Positions 11,287-22,935 are shown, numbered from the stretch's first letter. The stretch is DNA of 64,000 nucleotides from Urechis unicinctus (GCA_034190875.2 CM067348.1:24200975-24264974); one strand, 5' to 3'. Program-made: numbers and translations. Notes: a model not told the origin generated them from the sequence alone.

Positions 11287-11292
11287 TTTATT
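11287..11292 (-). terminator. Polyadenylation signal AATAAA for the Ig/vWA gene
   Basis: TTTATT on the + strand reads AATAAA on the - strand, about 185 bp beyond the stop codon of the Ig/vWA gene at 11476. Confidence 0.5.
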
Positions 11293-11475
11293 TGTCATGT
11301 GTAGGTGAGTTCGCTTGCAATAACCGTACAAATTTAACACCTAGATCTTCCTTGACAAGAATTGATCCCGTCTCGAAAAAAAATACATTATTGGGCGCTT
11401 AAAGCAACAGTTCAATAATGTACGCTTTTGTTTACATTAAATTTTATATATATTCCTCTGTCTCTCGGGGATTGT

Positions 11476-12434
11476 CTACAAACATAAACCGTGGACTATT
11501 TTCCGCACCACCCAGCGAAGCTGTCTGTAATGCTCCACGTGGAATGCGTGCTGCTTCACAGGGTCGGATGCAAGGCGTTCTAAATTCTCCATGCTCACAT
11601 GTTTTCCAACCCCAACAATAAACAGCTCGACCCCATGAAGAAATTTAGCAATGGACGATTCCCAAATGGCGTCTTCAATGTGATCTTCTGTATTATCAAC
11701 CACAATGATGGCCACGCGTCGTACGTCGGGCTCTAGTTTTCGTATGCGTGACAGCGAGAAGCTCTCTGAATACAGATACTTCAAAGTATCTTTGAGATGA
11801 ATTTTGGTGTTTTCAAATGCATCAATCTCATCAAGGATCGATAGCTTGTCCGTGAAGACACGCTCGTTTAGTGGCGGGAAATCCGGACAGGATATGGGAA
11901 CCAGCGATACCTTTATGTGAGTTTTCGCGAATTGCTGTTCGATTGTGGATGTGATGTTGTCAAAGAATGTGAGTGTGGTGTGTACGTCCGGGTAAGAACA
12001 TCCGGGTACTGTAGCCAGTGCCATGTCAGCATGGAAGTCCTGTTGACACTCTGACACACATCAACAGAACGTATAATAAAAAATTGACGTATTTTTCGTG
12101 ATAATTCTTACACAAGTTACTCATTGAAGAGCCTCAAGCGCAGGCGCAAATCCTAATAGTTGTTATGGGCAATTGTCACCTGTGATTTTGATATGAGCGT
12201 GCGCCCGTAGTTCACCAAGTGAAGAGCTAGCGACGCACGTGTAGTTGGCCATTCCTGTAACTCCCGTAAGCTTCAGCGTCTTTTGACCTTTATCGTCTTC
12301 TTCTGCCTTCATCTTGATATCCCCGTTGTACCAATGGATGCTAGGTTCGGCCAGACCACGTGATAAGCACGTCAGCTCCAACTCATCTCCCGACAAGATC
12401 GTCATTTCGTGTAACGTGGGAATCGGTCCTCGGG
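11476..12434 (-). CDS. 3' end of an Ig plus vWA-like domain protein
   Basis: Two exons with consistent phases: 12434-12180 (255 bp, phase 1 to 1, typical of Ig exons) and 12050-11476 ending in a stop. The first is an I-set-like Ig domain: LELTC cysteine, IHWYNG tryptophan, then ANYTCVASSSLG with the second cysteine. The second is a vWA-like Rossmann domain recognised from VRRVAIIVVDN, VELFIVGVGKHVSMENLERLAS and the closing helix. Where a vWA metal-ion site has DxSxS, this one reads ATVPGCS, so the MIDAS looks lost. Such proteins are usually extracellular or membrane adhesion/matrix proteins. Upstream exons, including any signal peptide, were not found before the spacer at 12.6 kb, so the model is 5'-incomplete. 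The Ig exon start is the best of two possible acceptors. Confidence 0.7.
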
Positions 12435-12570
12435 CTGACTTGATGACGGACATACCTGCCATACCGCGATCATTTGATGGAAACCATTTCAAGTCAAAGC
12501 AGCTCTTTGTCACGCGAAAAACGTTTTCAATCATAGTTATGTAAACAAGATTTATACATATAAAGTTCAA

Positions 12571-13318
12571 CGTACATAATTATGAGTTTGTCTCTTGATG
12601 CAATACCGATGTTTTATTATTAAAGGGGTTTAATTAACAAATACCACCAGGCATGCGTCCGATATTACTATACATCATATGCTGAAACATGGGCGGTTTT
12701 GCGAGCGTTATTACGACAAAATGATTGAATTCGAAATACGCAATTATTCAGTCTGGTTTCTATTAGTTCTATATGTCCAAAGGCTGCTTTCAGGGCCGTG
12801 ACCGGATCCATTATCGATATCGAATCACCAAGTAAGTGCTGCTATCACGTCCTATCTTGTCATTTATGCAAAGACAGCAGAATTATAATCCCATGAATTG
12901 CCACACAAATTAATGAATTTGGTAAAGTTGTAAGTCTGTGAGCGAGACACTAACTATTCAACGCTCAAAAATACGATGATTTCAGAGGACGTGATTGGAC
13001 AGAAGTCACGTCAGAATGAGCGGAGACATTACCGTGAGCGATGAAATCCACATCAGTTGAGCTGTTAGAGCCGGGAACACAGGTACTCTGAAACACAGAT
13101 GTACTCTCATCATCATACATGTGCAAGAGTATATTCAAGAATCTATGTATGAGATTCTTTCAACCCGGCCCACAAACAAAGATGCACTCAACCACGAATT
13201 GTGGCTTGGTCAGATAAACACGCACACTCACACACGCACGCACGCGCACAGAAAAACACACACGAACGATGATGTTCGGGATTTAATATGCCACCACACA
13301 CCGCCACCCACCCATCAA

Positions 13319-13320
<2 letters not shown>
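12571..13320. other. Spacer or intron without supported exons
   Basis: Probably intron or upstream region of the Ig/vWA gene. A short CA/CG-rich stretch near 13220-13260 precedes the microsatellite block. Confidence 0.4.
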
Positions 13321-13322
<2 letters not shown>

Positions 13323-13374
<52 letters not shown>

Positions 13375-13385
13375 ATATATATATG

Positions 13386-13419
<34 letters not shown>

Positions 13420-14092
13420 TGTATGTATGTATGTATGTATGTATGTATGTATGTATGTATGTATGTATGTATGTATGTATGTATGTATGTATGTATGTAT
13501 GTATGTATGTATGTATGTATGTATGTATGTATGTATGTATGTATGTATGTATGTATGTATGTATGTATGTATGTATGTATGTATGTGTATGTATGTATGT
13601 CTGTATGTATGTATGTATGTATGTATGTATGTATGTATGTATGTATGTATGTATGTATGTATGTATGTATGTATGTGTATGTATGTATGTATGTATGTAT
13701 GTATGTATGTATGTATGTATGTATGTCTGTATGTATGTATGTATGTATGTATGTCTGTATGTATGTATGTATGTATGTATGTATGTATGTATGTCTGTAT
13801 GTCTGTGTATGTATGTATGTATGTCTGTCTGTCTCTATGTATGTATGTATGTATGTATGTATGTATGTCTGTCTGTCTGTCTGTCTGTATGTGTCTGTCT
13901 GTCTGTATGTATGTAGTCTGTCTGTCTGTCTGTCTGTCTGTCTGTATGTCTGTCTGTCTGTCTGTCTGTATGTATGTATGTATGTCTGTCTGTCTGTATA
14001 TATATGTGTCTGTCTGTCTGTCTGTCTGTATATATATATATATCTCTCTATATATATCTCTCTCTATCTATATATATATATATATCTCTATA

Positions 14093-14125
<33 letters not shown>
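13323..14125. repeat. Compound microsatellite (AT)n-(ATGT)n-(CTGT)n-(AT)n
   Basis: About 50 bp of AT is followed by roughly 500 bp of near-pure ATGT. CTGT substitutions then grow more frequent until it becomes (CTGT)n, and the block ends in TA/TCTA. The gradient suggests point mutations spread locally by slippage. All long Tyr/Val/Cys/Met frames here are artefacts. Confidence 0.97.
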
Positions 14126-14128
<3 letters not shown>

Positions 14129-14243
14129 ATTTCCTAACGCTGGTCAAATGGGGGATTTCCGTCTACCGAGGTATGCAGTCACTGATCGTCGGTTGACAGC
14201 AGTCCTCACAACCTTAGCCTGTTTGTTTTAACTTTCCATGATA

Positions 14244-14506
14244 TCAGATTGTAGTCACATCAACTCCAGCAAGATTGTTTTCGAAAGCTTCAGATGTATT
14301 CACTCGCCTAGCACATTTCCTATGTCGGGTTTGGAACCAGCGACGCGTGGTACGATAAGCAACAATTAACATAACAAGGACTGCCAACAGCGTGGCGCGA
14401 ACCAAAATATAGTAGTAATACATCATTCGGGTGTTATCAATATCAGACGTTGAACAAAAACGCGTATAATCTTGACGATGATGAAGGCGGCAGGAACTCG
14501 GCGGTT
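14244..14506 (-). CDS. Probable last exon of a single-pass membrane protein
   Basis: The sequence after a plausible acceptor (CCTAAG at 14507) stays open for 86 residues to a TGA. It encodes a short extracellular stretch with two cysteines, a hydrophobic segment (YYYYILVRATLLAVLVMLIV), and a strongly basic juxtamembrane tail (RTTRRWFQTRHRKCARR) with about 20 further residues. The order (neutral stem, membrane span, basic stop-transfer, tail) fits a type I protein. Acceptor phase is 1. No earlier exon was identified; it could belong to the Ig/vWA locus neighbourhood only by strand. Function not recognised. Confidence 0.4.
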
Positions 14507-14646
14507 CTTAGGACACGCTCACACAGAGAGGTGCATCTTACGCTGGTTGCATGAGCAACATTCGACCTGAACCTAACTGGTGGGGGGACTCGGAAAGAAT
14601 TTGACGTTCCATTACATTCAGGATCAACGCGAATAAATCCTTTCAA

Positions 14647-15960
14647 ATATTGCGTAATGCTGAGGGGGTTGAGCGTGTGGGTTGATGATACGGTGCGTTT
14701 TGGGGGGGAGTCTGTGCGTGTTATTGCGAGTGACGGGGGCTTGGGGTATCAAAATAGGTCAATAGAGCGGTGCTTATTTTAAAGGTTCCTTTATGGATGA
14801 ATTGAAACAAAATGGCACAGGTTATTGTACAAATTAAGGTAAAAAGTGGGGAACTTAGTGTACAGGATATCATTTATTCAGTCATTGCCAGCTGAAGGCC
14901 CGATGCTGTGTTGTATACTATAGTGCACAAATTAGAAAGTGCCCCTCTCCAAATTTGACCACACATCATTTAATCGGTGGCTGTTTCTGTCAAGGTCAGC
15001 GAGTCTGTGATCTCTCGGTTATTCACGAAAACACCCCTGATTGCCGTCTGGCGGGACGCTATCCAGACGTGGCTGCATTTGATGTCAGCTCTATCAATCA
15101 TAACGTTACCTCAAATTACACCGTCAAACACACACTTTATGCGAAGGAACCTCACATTGCTCTGAAGAATAACAACAGCGAGGCCACTTACATGATCCAC
15201 AAGCAAGAGCGGTTTTTTAGAAACTCTCAAACTCGGCTATCAGCTTTTTGCACAGAATAAACTTTGTAGCTGAAAGCCATGAAAAAAAATTCCGCCTTGC
15301 CAGACAAAGCGAATCAAGGAAGCGTGCAGCTCTGTGGTTGCGAGATGTCGCTTCAACATCGAGGAATTACCAGATCGATGTTAATGAGCAATTTCCGGTT
15401 TTTTTTAAAGCAAGCCAAAGGAGCACCAGCATTTAAACGAAAGATAAACTGTCACAACAAAACTATTGTCTTCACTTTTCAAAAATGCAAAATCCTGATA
15501 AGCGAAATTCCATTTGCCACTTCACATATCAGTCTGGTTGTTTAGAAGCTGACACTTTAATGCTAGCGATATATCACATCCCATTACCTTTATTGACTCA
15601 TGAACATGTCGTAAAGAAACCTGTATAGCGCTGCCCGCGGTAGCCCTGGTCGGACGCTAATATACATATATACCATACTAACCAGGACTAACCAGGCGGG
15701 TGTTTGTGTTTGTCAATAGTTTATATTTACAGATAGACTTTTTGTGTAAAAGTCTCGGGGGATGTAATGAGGCTATCCGACAGCTGAACGGAGGCGGCGG
15801 AAGAGCGTCTGAAGATGCAGTGTGTATTTTTGTTGAAATAGATATACAGCATTATGCATAATGTGGTGGCCCCAGAAGTGTTTGTTTGCAAAGGGTGAAA
15901 GCAGCACACGAACTGAGGCGTATGGCAATGTCTGATGGCTTGACACGAGTAGAGGATACA
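14647..15960. other. Spacer without supported genes
   Basis: Several short frames are present, none with a domain, signal peptide or paired splice sites. A G-rich strand segment occurs near 14695-14750. Confidence 0.45.
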
Positions 15961-16340
15961 ATGATGAGGATGACGGGGAGGTTGATAATGATAACGATGA
16001 TGATGATGATAATGATGATGATGATGATAATGATCGCGATGATGATGATGATCGTGATGATGATGATAATGATCGTGATGATGATGATGATAATGATCGA
16101 TGATGATCGTGATAATGATGATGATCGTGATAATGATGATGATGATGATGATAATCGTGATGATCATTGCGATGAAGTTAACGATGATGAAGATGACGAC
16201 GATAATCATGAGGATTATGAATATGATTATGATGAAGATACAAAGGCTTATGGTGATAACAACGAAACTAATAATACTAATGATGATAATGATGATGATA
16301 ACGAAGGCAATGATGATGATGATGATTACTATGATGACGC
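15961..16340. repeat. Imperfect (GAT)n trinucleotide array
   Basis: GATGAT/GATAAT/GATCGT triplets over about 380 bp give poly-Asp/Met/His frames on both strands. Degenerate but long; no evidence that it is an exon of an acidic protein. Confidence 0.95.
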
Positions 16341-16902
16341 GGATGGTTATGTAGTACATGGTGATTACAGGACCACTGGTTCAAGTAACTCGACTTATAA
16401 CATCAATTAAAAATGGATATGAGAAAGTTCTAACACCTGTATGGGTGTATCAGCTGACCTTATCTAGTGTGATGCATCTATATACAGCTGCACGTTAACC
16501 CCCGCCCACTGTATGCCCAAACCCCTACCCCTCACCATCCACCCCAACCCACAGCCACCACACCGCATCACCCACCCCATCCAACTCACTCATTCAAATA
16601 ACAATAAATATATCTTGTAAAAACGTATTTCAACCAATGCTCTTTTGTAGTCAGCCCTAAGAGTCGAGTCAAGAACTCCTTTGATATGATTTTTTTTAAA
16701 GAATTTACACAAAGTTCTATTATCGCGTATTGTGAGTTCATGAATTGGTATTTACCATTTACTATAGTATGGTCGATATCACATAACTTTTATTGTATTT
16801 TGGAAGCAAACAAAAGAAGCTTTTGCTTGTTGTAAATCAAATTGAAAGCGCCATTTGATCCCATAACTTTGCTTTACCTTTGTTCTGGCTCTGTCTGAGA
16901 CG

Positions 16903-16949
16903 CCAGAGGGCGCTAAAGGCGGATTAATGAGCATGCGCGGGACTTCCGG
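16903..16949 (+). promoter_or_regulatory. Candidate housekeeping-type promoter: CTCF-like, NRF1-like and ETS sites
   Basis: CCAGAGGGCGCTA (16903-16915) is close to the CTCF core, GCATGCGC (16931-16938) to the NRF1 palindrome, and GACTTCCGG (16941-16949) contains the reverse ETS site CCGGAAGT. Tight clustering of these CpG-bearing motifs just before a frame with a strong donor suggests a TATA-less promoter. Motif matches only. Confidence 0.4.
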
Positions 16950-17019
16950 ACGTTTACTGTGGCATAATATTTGCACCAGCATGTTTGCGAAAACCCAAGA
17001 ATTCATATCATCCAACAAT

Positions 17020-17114
17020 ATGTCTGAAAAATCAAACATAGACTGGCTGCAGTCAGGTGTTGCATTACCTGAGCAGGCGCTGTTTCGGCTATTGATTACA
17101 GGTGAGCTGAAGAG
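17020..17114 (+). CDS. Candidate first coding exon of an unidentified gene
   Basis: Directly downstream of the promoter-like block, an ATG in context CAATATGT opens 31 residues (MSEKSNIDWLQSGVALPEQ onward) that run to tandem donors: ACAG|GTGAGC at 17100 and AGAG|GTGAGTG after 17114. In-frame upstream ATGs exist at 16927 and 16981. The tandem donors, 14 bp apart, would shift the frame, so at most one is productive. No later exon was identified and I do not recognise the protein. Confidence 0.35.
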
Positions 17115-18301
17115 GTGAGTGTGCCAGGTAGGCAACGGAAACCATGGCAACAGTAGTTTTGCAGCTGTTTCTATCGACGATATGGGATAGATTTATATTT
17201 TTGAGATAACTAGAACAGGGAGAATATCAATGAAAATGAAACAGATGATTAATGGGAGCGGCATTTCCAGGGCTGAAGCCTCGAGGTCATCGAGTGGAAT
17301 ATAATTTGACTAACCCCCACGCCCCTCCCCATTCCCAAACCATACTGCTATGTCCTTGAACACTAAGTGTGGGAAGAGCATGGGTCAGTAAATGTCGTCT
17401 GTTTTCCTGGTCCATTTTCATTACGTATTTTCCGCTTTTTCCTACTATCATATGAATCGTGTTTGGTTGCAAAGAACTCCCGATGTCGGTTTGTGGTGGC
17501 AGAAACCAAATAAATAATTGGAAAGTTAAGTTCTTCAAAAACCTAGAAACTAAACACTTGTAGCTGTTATGATCTGGATAAACACGCAAATGGTTCGCTC
17601 ACTTGTCAAATTTCTTCCAAGCCTTGGGCGGCTATAACGCATACAAACAGACAATGTAGTCGAAAGAGAGGAAGACGATGTTCAAAACTTTCAATTACCC
17701 TAAAGTGACCGCCTTTTTGCAGCTAGTCGTGTTCGAAGACATGCAATCAATTTTTTGGGCGATAAATCAGACAAAATGCTTCGCGGTCTACCCCTCCCGG
17801 TATATGAGCGTTACAGGCGTCTATTAAAATATATTTACGACATTCGTAAATATGATTGAGTATGAAAAACGATCTGGCACGCAACCCTGATCATTTAACA
17901 TTCCAAATCTACGACAATCATTCAGAAAACAACATTACACGTTTAGCGAACATTTCTGATTAGTCAGATACACACATGGTTGCGCAAAGCCTGCGAAGAT
18001 AAATGGTCCGAAACAGCGTGTATGACCTAGGGCCTCAAATGCGGTCCACGCGTAATAATACAAATATTCCAAATCACAGACGCAAATTCACCTGCCGGGT
18101 CTTCTCTATGTAATGTATACCAGTAAGTCAGGCATGCCCCTCTCACCCTCGGTACTATGCTCTGGGCGGTTCCAGCTTTTCTATAAACATTCCATGGCCA
18201 ACTCTAGTATCTAATATAAGGGAGTTATAATCATCTTTAAATGCACCCAAAGGCTAAACTTCAGTTATTAATGAACATTAAATCACCCAGCCTTCTATTA
18301 C
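17115..18301. other. Spacer or intron without supported exons
   Basis: Nothing convincing on either strand. It could be the first intron of the candidate gene that starts at 17020. Confidence 0.4.
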
Positions 18302-18448
18302 CCACTCAATAAGACAACCACCCCTGATTGTCAGCCTGCTAAAACCACTCAATAAGGCACCCACTCCTCACTGTCAGTCAGATATTACCACTCAATAAGG
18401 CACACACTCCTCACTGTCAGTCAGATATTACCACTCATTAAGGCACCC
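18302..18448. repeat. 43-bp tandem repeat, about 3.4 copies
   Basis: Units begin CCACTCAATAAGGC at 18302, 18345, 18388 and 18431. Copies two and three are nearly identical, the first is diverged. Confidence 0.9.
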
Positions 18449-18692
18449 ATCAGCCCCACCCCAATTGGTAACACAGTAATGATCAATCGCTAATGCACCA
18501 AACCTTATCCCCCACCCCCACCCCACAGGATATTCGCTAAAACTCACAGTATGACTATATATTACTCGCAAAACTATAGAAACCCGAAGCGGAACCTGCA
18601 AACCACTTTTTTGAACACACTTGAAAGAAGCGCTTTTTTTTTTCCATATTCCAGCTAAAAAATGAAAACTCAGTTATTTCAAGTATACTTAC

Positions 18693-18761
18693 GATAAGAA
18701 TGCAGAAAACTGCTAGACAGACTCTCTGGTCATATCTTAGAGGTGCCACACCTTTATCCAT
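18693..18761 (-). CDS. Candidate first coding exon, hydrophobic N-terminus
   Basis: ATG at 18761 in a good context (TCATAATGG) opens MDKGVAPLRYDQRVCLAVF plus CILI and ends exactly at a consensus donor GTAAGTATA. The exon is 69 bp, phase 0. The hydrophobic end suggests the start of a membrane segment or signal anchor that continues in the next exon, which would lie at lower coordinates. That exon was not found, and the product is not recognised. Confidence 0.35.
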
Positions 18762-19167
18762 TATGACAGACTCCCCTAGGCTTAATCCTGTGGACTGATG
18801 TTCACCTCCACGTATGCTGCTGTATATTCCAGCCTCTCTGCAGTGATCGCGACCAATTATCCTTTCAACTCGAGAGAGGAAACAAATTGGCCATGTAGCT
18901 GCTGGTTTCGTCAGAACCACTTGTAAAACAGATTACACTCGCCCGCTGCGCTCCCTGAGCTGCTGGGTAGGAGTATAGCACCGTACCCTGTATTTTTATC
19001 TCACAGGGCGAGCAATAATGTGTTATAATCCAAGCTTCGCCTCCCTGACTTCACTAGCCGACCGTGTCTTCTTCCCGTGTCTGCGCCAACCAATAATCGC
19101 GGTTTTAATTCAGTGGTTGGCGTAACACGGTAAGCTAATGAAGTGGTGATGTCGCGGTTTGTATTCC

Positions 19168-19371
19168 ATGCTGCGGACGGCGCGGAATGCTGTCGTCTGC
19201 GTGACAGGAAACAGACTACTCACTGATAACGCAAGGTGCTTCGCGGAGCAACGTCCAAGAAGTGTCAGCGTTTACGTCCATACGAATGAAACTAACCCGC
19301 ACGTACCGTTCATCTCCCGTCGGCTACCCCCCACGATGGTCGGAACCAAATCTTACGACTCGTTCAGATAA
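19168..19371 (+). CDS. Small CpG-rich ORF with mitochondrial-presequence-like start
   Basis: 67 residues from MLRTARNAVVCVTGNRLL to a TAA. The start is basic and amphipathic like a mitochondrial presequence, and codons are CpG-rich, unlike the AT-rich surroundings. A CCAAT box (CCAACCAAT, about 80 bp upstream) sits in a short inverted repeat CGCCAACCA/TGGTTGGCG. It may be a real small protein, an exon of a larger gene, or part of an unrecognised element. No homology recognised. Confidence 0.3.
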   Translation: MLRTARNAVVCVTGNRLLTDNARCFAEQRPRSVSVYVHTNETNPHVPFISRRLPPTMVGTKSYDSFR

Positions 19372-20339
19372 TGAGACACAGTAGCACCATTTTCAGTCTG
19401 AAATATTGCTCACATGGTAGACATACACTGTAATGGCACCATAAGTTAGTTATCAAGCTGTTGTATACGACATTACTGTCATGTATCGCATTTAAAATGA
19501 ACTTCAGAGAGTAGACATTTTTTGCCATGTTACAGTAGACGGTAGTTTTGCAGCTGTTTTTATCACCGAGTGCTTGACGTGAAAACGACATTGTGTTTCA
19601 CTTGTCAACACTGTGGAGCTGTAGTCGTGAATACAACCGCTGGAGGTTGGGGGGAGGGGTGGACAGTCGAAACTATGTATGATTGTTTTATGCGCTGAAC
19701 ATCGTTTTTAATGGTCGCAATATTACATCATTGCTGCTTCCGACATGGAGATGTTTATTTATCTGACTGTCTGTCTGTCTGTCTATCTCAATGTTCGATA
19801 GTATTGAAAACATAGGTACGGACGAATTTGGATGGAGCATTCTCAGAAGTTTGTTCATGGTCTCAGGACCTTTCAATCATATTTTAGTAATGTTTCTCAG
19901 GATTCAGGATCATTTTGAAGACAAGCTGTCAACATATAGGTAGACCGAGCGCCACTCAGATTGGCGGAAATGTGCACTTCAACTAGGGCACTCTGGTAAG
20001 ATGCTGCCATTTGATATTATTTATTGGTCCGTAGAACCGCAATGTGTTAGGCTGGTATTGCAGTGAACTTTCTGATGCAGCATACCTACTGTCGTACTGC
20101 ATAAAAGCATTTGGTGGAACGCCTATTTTTAGGAAATATCTCTCTGCGATGAAGTAAACTTGTATAGGAAATGGTGATTCATTCACGCCAAAAACATTAG
20201 CTTTGAATCTAGAGAGCGCAGGTTTGCCAGTCGGTTTGACCTAAATCTCAGTCAAAGGCTGACTGGGGCAGCCTAATCAGTGGTTCGTCATGGAGCTGAC
20301 TACGGAATGGCTCGTCATAGGGCAGATAAGGAACGGTTT
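19372..20339. other. Spacer without supported genes
   Basis: Contains a short (CTGT)n at about 19765-19785 and otherwise nothing recognised. Confidence 0.4.
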
Positions 20340-20895
20340 GTATAGGGCTGGCTAGGGAGTGTACGTTATGAGGCTGGCTAGGGAGTGTACGTTATAGGGC
20401 TGGCTAGGGGAGTGTACGTTATGGGGCTGGCTAGGGGAGTGTACGTTATGGGGGTGGCAAGGGGAGTGTACGTTATGGGGCTGGGGCTGGCTAGGGAGTG
20501 TACGTTATGGGGCTGGCTAGGGGAGTGTACGTTATGGGGCTGGCTAGGGGAGTGTACGTTATGGGGCTGGCTAGGGGAGTGTACGTTATGGGGCTGGCTA
20601 GGGGAGTGTATGTTATGGGGGTGGCAAGGGGAGTGTACGTTATGGGGCTGGCTAGGGAGTGTACGTTATGGGGCTGGCTAGGGGAGTGTACGTTATGGGG
20701 GTGGCAAGGGGAGTGTACGTTATTGGGCTGGCTAGGGAGTGTACGTTATGGGGCTGTGTAGGGAGTGTACGTTATGAGGTTGGCTAGGGGAGAGTACGTT
20801 ATGGGGCTGGCTAGGAAGTGTACGTTATGGGGCTGGCAGTAGGGGAGTGTATGCATGAGGCTGAACGTTATGGGGCTGGCTAGGGGATTGTCCGT
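20340..20895. repeat. 27-bp G-rich minisatellite, about 20 copies
   Basis: Unit GGGGCTGGCTAGGGGAGTG followed by TACGTTAT, with 26-bp variants lacking one G, and GGGGGTGGCAAGGGGAG variants recurring every few units. The recurring variant order points to duplication of multi-unit blocks. Each unit has two G runs on the + strand, so quadruplex formation is possible. Frames through it are artefacts. Confidence 0.95.
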
Positions 20896-21352
20896 TATGC
20901 GACCCACTCGAAGCATCTAGCCACAGGGCTTGGAGAATGTTATCAACAATGACTAGTTATTGTTTCGATTAAGCTATGATGTGTCATCCGGGTCAACGGG
21001 AACTTGACGAGTTACCTGACTGAATAGATTAATAGGTAATGATAAACTTCAATGAGGTTAGACAAAACTTTCAGTTGCATAAATATTTGCAGAATACTGA
21101 CAAAAAGTAATGTATCGACAGAATATTGAGATCAAAGTACTGATAGAATACAGATCATTGGCAGAATGACAACAGATAATGCTATAAAAAAACGTGACAT
21201 TGTGCCAATTGAAGTTATGATTCGTGTAGTATAAAACCCCGGTATAAAACGCAAAGCTACATCAAAGTCCACACGAACATGAAGTATATTATATTCCTGA
21301 AGCAGCTTTTGAATAAAAATATCTTGAAAGCGTAGCAATGAACAGCACTTAC

Positions 21353-21455
21353 CGCGACGAGGAACATCGCGTGCAATAGATGCACTCAACAGCTCTCCAT
21401 TTCCCAAGTATTTGTAGCCCACCCCACACAGCGGATTAACCTGACTGAAGCTGCA
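21353..21455 (-). CDS. Candidate internal exon, cysteine-containing extracellular-like
   Basis: Flanked by an acceptor (TTATTCTGAG) and a consensus donor (GCG|GTAAGTGC). Reads C-x8-C-GVGY then YLGNGELLSASIARDVPRR, ending in phase 1. The spacing of the two cysteines and the GxxY recalls apple/PAN modules, but the match is short and weak. No partner exon was found. Confidence 0.25.
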
Positions 21456-22321
21456 CTCAGAATAAAGAGCTCGAGCGCCCGCTATAGAGAGATGTCCGTT
21501 GACGACGGAGGCAGCTCTCGGAATGGGCTGCTACCGACGAAGCAGATACTTCCTTAAAATGCGTCCGATTTCTTTGCTGCTGTGTTCTCGAGTCCGTTAA
21601 CAGATCATTCTGTATGGTTCAATATACGATAAATACTCATTTATTTCATTTCCAATCACGTCATGTTCATATGTCAGTATATCTCCTCTTTTCTTATCTC
21701 CTACAGTGGCGTTCACATCCTCCTCCCAATCTCTTCTCTAACGATTCCCCGTCAGCGATTTCTGCCTCAATATGTTCTGCATACAATTGATTGAATCCGA
21801 ATGGTGGCCTTATAACAACCCTGATATTCAAGAATAAAAAAACTGCCTCATTCAAAACTTCAATGGAATGGGCAGGATCCTCCTTGGAGGAGCTTGCTGT
21901 TTTTGTTTCCTCACGCGCCTCAATTCCTTTGCCTACTTCCGGACGCCTCGGTTCTATTATTCTCCTTGTAAACACTGGATATTTGTCTTGACGGTGTCAT
22001 GGATTGAAGCGAGGAATATGGCGCACCACAAATTATGTGATAGCCTACAGTGAACGGTGCATGAGGTATTATCATCCAGTGTAGGGAGAAGAGGTAAATA
22101 AAAGACACCTGCGAAAGGAGGGGGGGGGGGAGGGGTGAATCCAATGACCGGAACCGACAGAAGATCATTAAAATATCATACAAAAAAAGCCTATACATTG
22201 TCAACAAATTTCTCCCCGTTTAGGTTAAAGCCGAACACACTCACTATCTTATCGTATTTATAGATTTTACTCGGGTGTTTTCATCATCAAAACCTCGTGT
22301 TACGGACCTTTCTATTCCCAG
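21456..22321. other. Spacer without supported genes
   Basis: Frames near 21694-21991 lack recognisable domains. A run of G occurs near 22120. Nothing else supported. Confidence 0.4.
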
Positions 22322-22362
22322 GCGATGGCTTGTACTGCAAAGGTGATCTCGTCACGCCACCT
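22322..22362 (+). CDS. Candidate 41-bp micro-exon
   Basis: A strong polypyrimidine acceptor (CTTTCTATTCCCAG) is followed by 41 bp reading GDGLYCKGDLVTPP in phase 1 and a donor GTAAGCAC. Both junctions are good, but the exon is too short to identify and no neighbours were found; it may be fortuitous. Confidence 0.2.
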
Positions 22363-22636
22363 GTAAGCACTTTTGGGCGCGGAGGTGGAAATTCCAGCGC
22401 GATCTTGTCGTCGTCAAAAGTTGGTTGTGATTGATAAAGCAATGCTTCCCTTGGCACGAAGCGTGAGGGGTTGGCCTCAAGTGTTTAATGGAGTATGATG
22501 CATTGTGGCCTGGTTTTGGCAGGTTGATTGACTTGCTCCCAGGCTAAATTGGCAAAGTGTCAAGCCAGATGTGGACTTGTTAACATCACACGAACTAGCG
22601 GGTGCCATGTGGTGAGTATACCTACGCCAGCAGTGA

Positions 22637-22935
22637 TCGTAGTAGTCCCTACGAACTGATCCAGAATCAGTGATCGTAGTAGTCCCTACGAACTGATCCA
22701 GAATCAGTGATCGTAGTAGTCCCTACGAAATGATCCAGAATCGAAATGATCCAGAATCAGTGATCGTAGTAGACCCTACGAAATGATCCAGAATCGAAAT
22801 GATCCAGAATCAGTGATCGTAGTAGACCCTACAAAATGATCCAGAATCGAAATGATCCAGAATCAGTGATCGTAGTAGTCCCTACGAAATGATCCAGAAT
22901 CAGTGATCGTAGTAGTCCCTACAAAATGATCCAGA
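22637..22935. repeat. 37-bp hairpin minisatellite, about 7 copies
   Basis: Unit GATCCAGAATCAGTGATCG plus TAGTAGTCCCTACGAACT. Each unit holds TCGTAG and CTACGA arms with a 7-base loop (TAGTCCC), so every copy can form a small hairpin. Some units carry an extra 16-bp GATCCAGAATCGAAAT insert, and there are TCC/ACC variants. Direct tandem array with no unique spacers. Confidence 0.93.

Noticed and set aside
13121..14231. Long Tyr/Val/Cys/Met-rich frames on the + strand
   Set aside because: They are translations of (ATGT)n and (CTGT)n; all three frames stay open for the same reason.
15727..16410. His/Asp/Ile/Met-rich frames
   Set aside because: Translations of the degenerate (GAT)n array.
22637..22935. 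CRISPR-like array of 37-bp repeats with hairpins
   Set aside because: The repeats are directly contiguous with no unique spacers, and the genome is eukaryotic.
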